Shown here piece after piece: positions 61,180 to 64,000 of a DNA stretch of 64,000 bases. A program made the translations under genes and the position numbers. Source of the DNA: Bacteroidales bacterium (GTDB lineage: Bacteria > Bacteroidota > Bacteroidia > Bacteroidales > VadinHA17); NCBI GenBank assembly GCA_016928075.1, contig JAFGLJ010000028.1:1-64000 (forward strand), written 5' to 3'. Position 1 is the first letter of the stretch; every line of letters begins with the position of its first letter. The notes under the pieces were generated by a model. It ran no database searches and was not told the DNA's origin. It was given only the letters and a program-made list of their open reading frames with translations.

Positions 61180-62583
61180 ATGAAACATCTACCTGCACTG
61201 ATGATGGCATTACTGCTATGTGAGGGCTCATCGGTAAGTTATTCGCAGAAACTAACAATTGGTCTCAACAGCGGGATAAACATTTCTGATATTCATTTAA
61301 TCTCTGATTATAACTATTCCGGCAAATGGAAATATAAGCCCGGTCCTTTGCAGGGTATTTTCATTGATTATTCCCTTAACCGATACCTGGGAATAAAGAC
61401 AGGTGCTGATTACTCAACGGTCTATTATGAGTATCACAATTATACTGAGATACCCCCTTATCCAATCTTAAACTGGTCCATATATTCAAGTTCAGCATTG
61501 CCTCTAAATAGTAGTACCCTTATTACAAGCTGGTATCCTGTCTCAAGGTGGATGAATTTCAGCTACCTGACTGTCCCATTTCAGCTCAGGGTAACCATCC
61601 CTTCCAGGCCACAGCTAAGTCTTGCTGCTGGGGCATACTATTCTTTTCTGCTGGCCAGCGATTATGAATATGATTATATCAAGGATGCAGATGATGAAAA
61701 GAATGACCTTGGTTTTATTTATTCTGCGGGCCTCAGCTACCCTGTTTCAGAAAGGATTGATGCCATGTTTAATGTAAGTTATGCCACAGGTCGCAGGAGA
61801 ATGCCAGGATTTGACAATTACTGGCACGGTTCGGCAGCTTTCGCACTGGGAGTGTCATACCGGATTATTCCCGGGAGACAGTATGATAATGAAGAGATTT
61901 TTGACTCCATTAATAATAAAATCTACCTGGCTTACAGAGGCGGGGTTAATTTTTCGTGGAACTCTAGTAAGCCGGACCGTGATAAATATTCGTTTTATGC
62001 AGGACCCTCACTTGGTTTTAATATAGGCTATAAGATATCACGGGGTACATATTTCCGAACCGGCTTATCTTTTGAACGGCTGGGTTATGTAATGAGGGAT
62101 TCCAGTGATTTCTATCACAGGTATAGTATTGAGGGCGATGCTGACTATTATGTCACGGCAAAGGTTAGCTCGGATTATATAGTAGTTCCTGCCCTGCTTG
62201 AGTTCTATGCCGGTGAGGCGAAGCAGTTTTATTTTAATACCGGGACATACCTTGGATTTAAGCTGAATGCACACTGTACCGGCAAGGCTGTTGAGGATCG
62301 AAGCAGGCATGGCAGATACAAACTTGAGGAAACCACAATTTATGAGAATCTTGAACAGGCAATTATTACTACCGATATCGGCATGGTTGCCGGCGCGGGG
62401 CTGGTACTGCAATTACCTGGTAAATGCAACCTGGATATAGGCCTGCAGTTCAGGCAGGGATTTCATGAAGTGTATGATACAGATGATATCAGTGAATCTC
62501 TGAGACCGGAGCGAGGAGAGTCAATTATTCGCAACAGCACGATTGCGCTTCATGCAGGTATCAGGCTTCCTGTTTACAAATAA
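61180..62583 (+). CDS. Outer-membrane protein made of two PorT-like barrels
   Basis: A 467-aa outer-membrane protein with signal peptide (MALLLCEGSSVSYSQ). It contains two similar halves: residues 20-235 start LTIGLNSGINISDIHL and contain GIKTGADYSTVYYEY; residues 245-467 start KIYLAYRGGVNFSWNSS and contain FRTGLSFERLGYVM. Each half has the Gly-rich first strand, the fifteen-residue Tyr-rich loop and the layout of the PorT-like barrel family. This suggests a tandem duplication of a barrel domain. The next gene, 15 bp downstream, encodes a BNR lipoprotein, so the two may act together. Confidence 0.75.
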   Translation: MKHLPALMMALLLCEGSSVSYSQKLTIGLNSGINISDIHLISDYNYSGKWKYKPGPLQGIFIDYSLNRYLGIKTGADYSTVYYEYHNYTEIPPYPILNWSIYSSSALPLNSSTLITSWYPVSRWMNFSYLTVPFQLRVTIPSRPQLSLAAGAYYSFLLASDYEYDYIKDADDEKNDLGFIYSAGLSYPVSERIDAMFNVSYATGRRRMPGFDNYWHGSAAFALGVSYRIIPGRQYDNEEIFDSINNKIYLAYRGGVNFSWNSSKPDRDKYSFYAGPSLGFNIGYKISRGTYFRTGLSFERLGYVMRDSSDFYHRYSIEGDADYYVTAKVSSDYIVVPALLEFYAGEAKQFYFNTGTYLGFKLNAHCTGKAVEDRSRHGRYKLEETTIYENLEQAIITTDIGMVAGAGLVLQLPGKCNLDIGLQFRQGFHEVYDTDDISESLRPERGESIIRNSTIALHAGIRLPVYK

Positions 62584-62598
62584 AACTTAAAAGAAATA

Positions 62599-63882
62599 AT
62601 GAAACCACAATATATTCTTCCGGTAATCATTTTATTTCTAGTTGCATCCTGCACGCCTGACCCATCTTACAGGGTACTTGAATACTATTCATTCCACTTT
62701 ACAGGTAACGAGGGTAACCGCCTTCTGGCCGGTGAGTCAAAAGATATTGAAGTCACCTATAGCATAATCACCAATACAAATGCCCCGGTTGACTCTGTTA
62801 GGGCGGATTTTGAAGTGGTAACCGGGGGAGGCACCGTTACACAGGAATCAGCTTATGTTACTTCCGGGGAGACTGTCAGTGCAAAATGGCAGCTCGGATC
62901 AGAATCATTCAGGCAGGAGTTAAAAATATCATTTTATGACCTGGGTGGGAATTACCTGACTTATCTAGGGCAGATGGCATATGGTTTCAGGGATAATGAG
63001 TGGGATGGAATAAGCGAAGAACCTGATTACATGATTACTGATTTGGTTGCTGATACGGTGAAAAATTTCACGTTAATGATCTCCGCTGGTAATTTATACA
63101 GGCAGGGAGAAAAGTATTTCCTGTGGGATAAGGTGGATGATGTGATATGGGAAGAGGATGAATGCCGCACCATAGAGATCGATAGTGAGGGTGCAATATA
63201 TGTGAGTACCTGGGAAGGAGAAGTGTATAAAAGCACAGATCACGGTGAGAAATGGTCTGAATGCACGAAGCCGTACCCTGACAGGAATGAATATATTTAT
63301 AATTATGTTTCAAATGATAATGATGTATGGGTTTTTGCACACGGTAACCCTATAAAACGTTCAAAGGACGGTGGCATTACCTGGACAGTAATAAGCGGCC
63401 TTGAAGAAGCAGGATTTGGAGATGTCTACAGGCTTAATAATGGCAAGCTGTTATTTCACGGGTCAAACTGTTGCAGTCTTTACATCTCGGATGATGACGG
63501 TCTTACCTGGACCCACATACCCACTCCCGGATTATCTGTCGAGTTGTATGTAAGCGAGCATGATGAGATAATAATAGGAACCCAGCTTGGGGGAGGAGAG
63601 CTCTACCTATCAACGGATTATGGCGAAACCTTTACACATGTGCATCATGTCGGCCCGGGTTTCAGCGCATCAACATCGAATATTTTCAACAGGTGGAAGG
63701 ATTATTATTACGTCATTATTCCCCGAACGGGTATTTATAAAACCTATAACCTGGTGAATTATGAGAAATACTGGTCAAATACAGAAGCCAGGAACCTTTT
63801 TATTGACCATAATGGGGTACTTATAGTTAAGGTATGGGATAGTGATACTGTTTACTACAGGTATAATACAAACCAGGAATAA
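62599..63882 (+). CDS. BNR-repeat lipoprotein
   Basis: A 427-aa lipoprotein (lipobox LVASC, Cys 17). Residues 30-130 form an Ig-like domain with VEVTYSIITN-type strands. The second half is a propeller with Asp-box motifs YKSTDHGEKWSEC, KRSKDGGITWTVI, YISDDDGLTWTHI and YLSTDYGETFTHV. Such proteins bind or cleave ligands at the outer face; no catalytic pattern is visible. It lies 15 bp after the double barrel protein gene. Confidence 0.78.
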   Translation: MKPQYILPVIILFLVASCTPDPSYRVLEYYSFHFTGNEGNRLLAGESKDIEVTYSIITNTNAPVDSVRADFEVVTGGGTVTQESAYVTSGETVSAKWQLGSESFRQELKISFYDLGGNYLTYLGQMAYGFRDNEWDGISEEPDYMITDLVADTVKNFTLMISAGNLYRQGEKYFLWDKVDDVIWEEDECRTIEIDSEGAIYVSTWEGEVYKSTDHGEKWSECTKPYPDRNEYIYNYVSNDNDVWVFAHGNPIKRSKDGGITWTVISGLEEAGFGDVYRLNNGKLLFHGSNCCSLYISDDDGLTWTHIPTPGLSVELYVSEHDEIIIGTQLGGGELYLSTDYGETFTHVHHVGPGFSASTSNIFNRWKDYYYVIIPRTGIYKTYNLVNYEKYWSNTEARNLFIDHNGVLIVKVWDSDTVYYRYNTNQE

Positions 63883-64000
63883 CTGGCTGACAAGAATTAA
63901 TAATTGTTTTTTCAGCTTATAGGGTCAAAATTCAATAAGATAAAATATTGCCTGTACTCATTTGATTAAATCCTTATTACTGTATATTTGAGATATAATT

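Overview
The window reads as chromosomal DNA of a member of the Bacteroidota, probably an environmental Bacteroidales/Marinilabiliales-type organism (the order is a guess). The reasons are a SusC/SusD outer-membrane pair, many Bacteroidota-style lipoproteins, PorT-like outer-membrane barrels, a GldL-like membrane protein, a match to the Bacteroidota promoter (TTTG-N19-TATATTTG) and general scarcity of Shine-Dalgarno sites. No rRNA, tRNA, CRISPR array or insertion sequence was recognised.

Layout. 0.1-3.9 kb: two class-C serine hydrolase lipoproteins, a GNAT-YoaP acetyltransferase and a small barrel protein, all on the minus strand. 4.2-9.8 kb (plus): a small membrane protein, a WG/DIW-repeat propeller, an acetoacetate-decarboxylase-like gene broken by one amber codon, a PLOD-like glycosyltransferase, a HEAT-repeat lipoprotein and an unknown gene. 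9.8-22.6 kb (minus): the most unusual part, eight co-directional genes encoding a ClpC-like double AAA+ ATPase, a YbjN/CesT-like membrane protein, a DUF4062-STAND NTPase, two small proteins, two 15-blade WD40 proteins and a Nudix hydrolase, plus the remnant of a third WD40 gene. The same zinc-ribbon module ends the Clp protein and one WD40 protein, and both WD40 proteins share an N-terminal helical module. I interpret this as an NLR-like receptor (DUF4062-NACHT-WD40) split into separate chains and linked to a Clp unfoldase.

23.0-26.8 kb (minus): a class I isoprenoid-synthase-like protein, a DUF3795 protein, an exported Ntn amidohydrolase with MORN-like repeats, and a possible DNA-binding protein divergent from the next operon. 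27.0-43.9 kb (plus): a long nutrient locus made of SusC, SusD, a surface lipoprotein, a PLP aminotransferase, an S41-like lipoprotein, a dicarboxylate/amino-acid symporter, a sortilin/BNR protein, a SelA-like PLP enzyme, a TolB/FlgO-TPR lipoprotein and an isoaspartyl peptidase. Together they suggest uptake and breakdown of peptides or unusual amino acids rather than glycans. A 100-bp sequence able to fold as a three-way junction lies inside it, and a badly decayed M14 carboxypeptidase follows it.

45-64 kb: a dipeptidyl-peptidase III with an HExxH site, a PadR regulator with a GldL-like membrane protein, a GHL10-NamZ (GH171) fusion, a VOC protein, a large lipoprotein, a DUF3892 protein, a BKACE enzyme with a GNAT enzyme, an M24 peptidase, a TraB/GumN protein, an alpha/beta hydrolase, a double PorT-like barrel and a BNR lipoprotein. 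Intergenic gaps carry several families of short dispersed palindromes and 7-bp tandem repeats.
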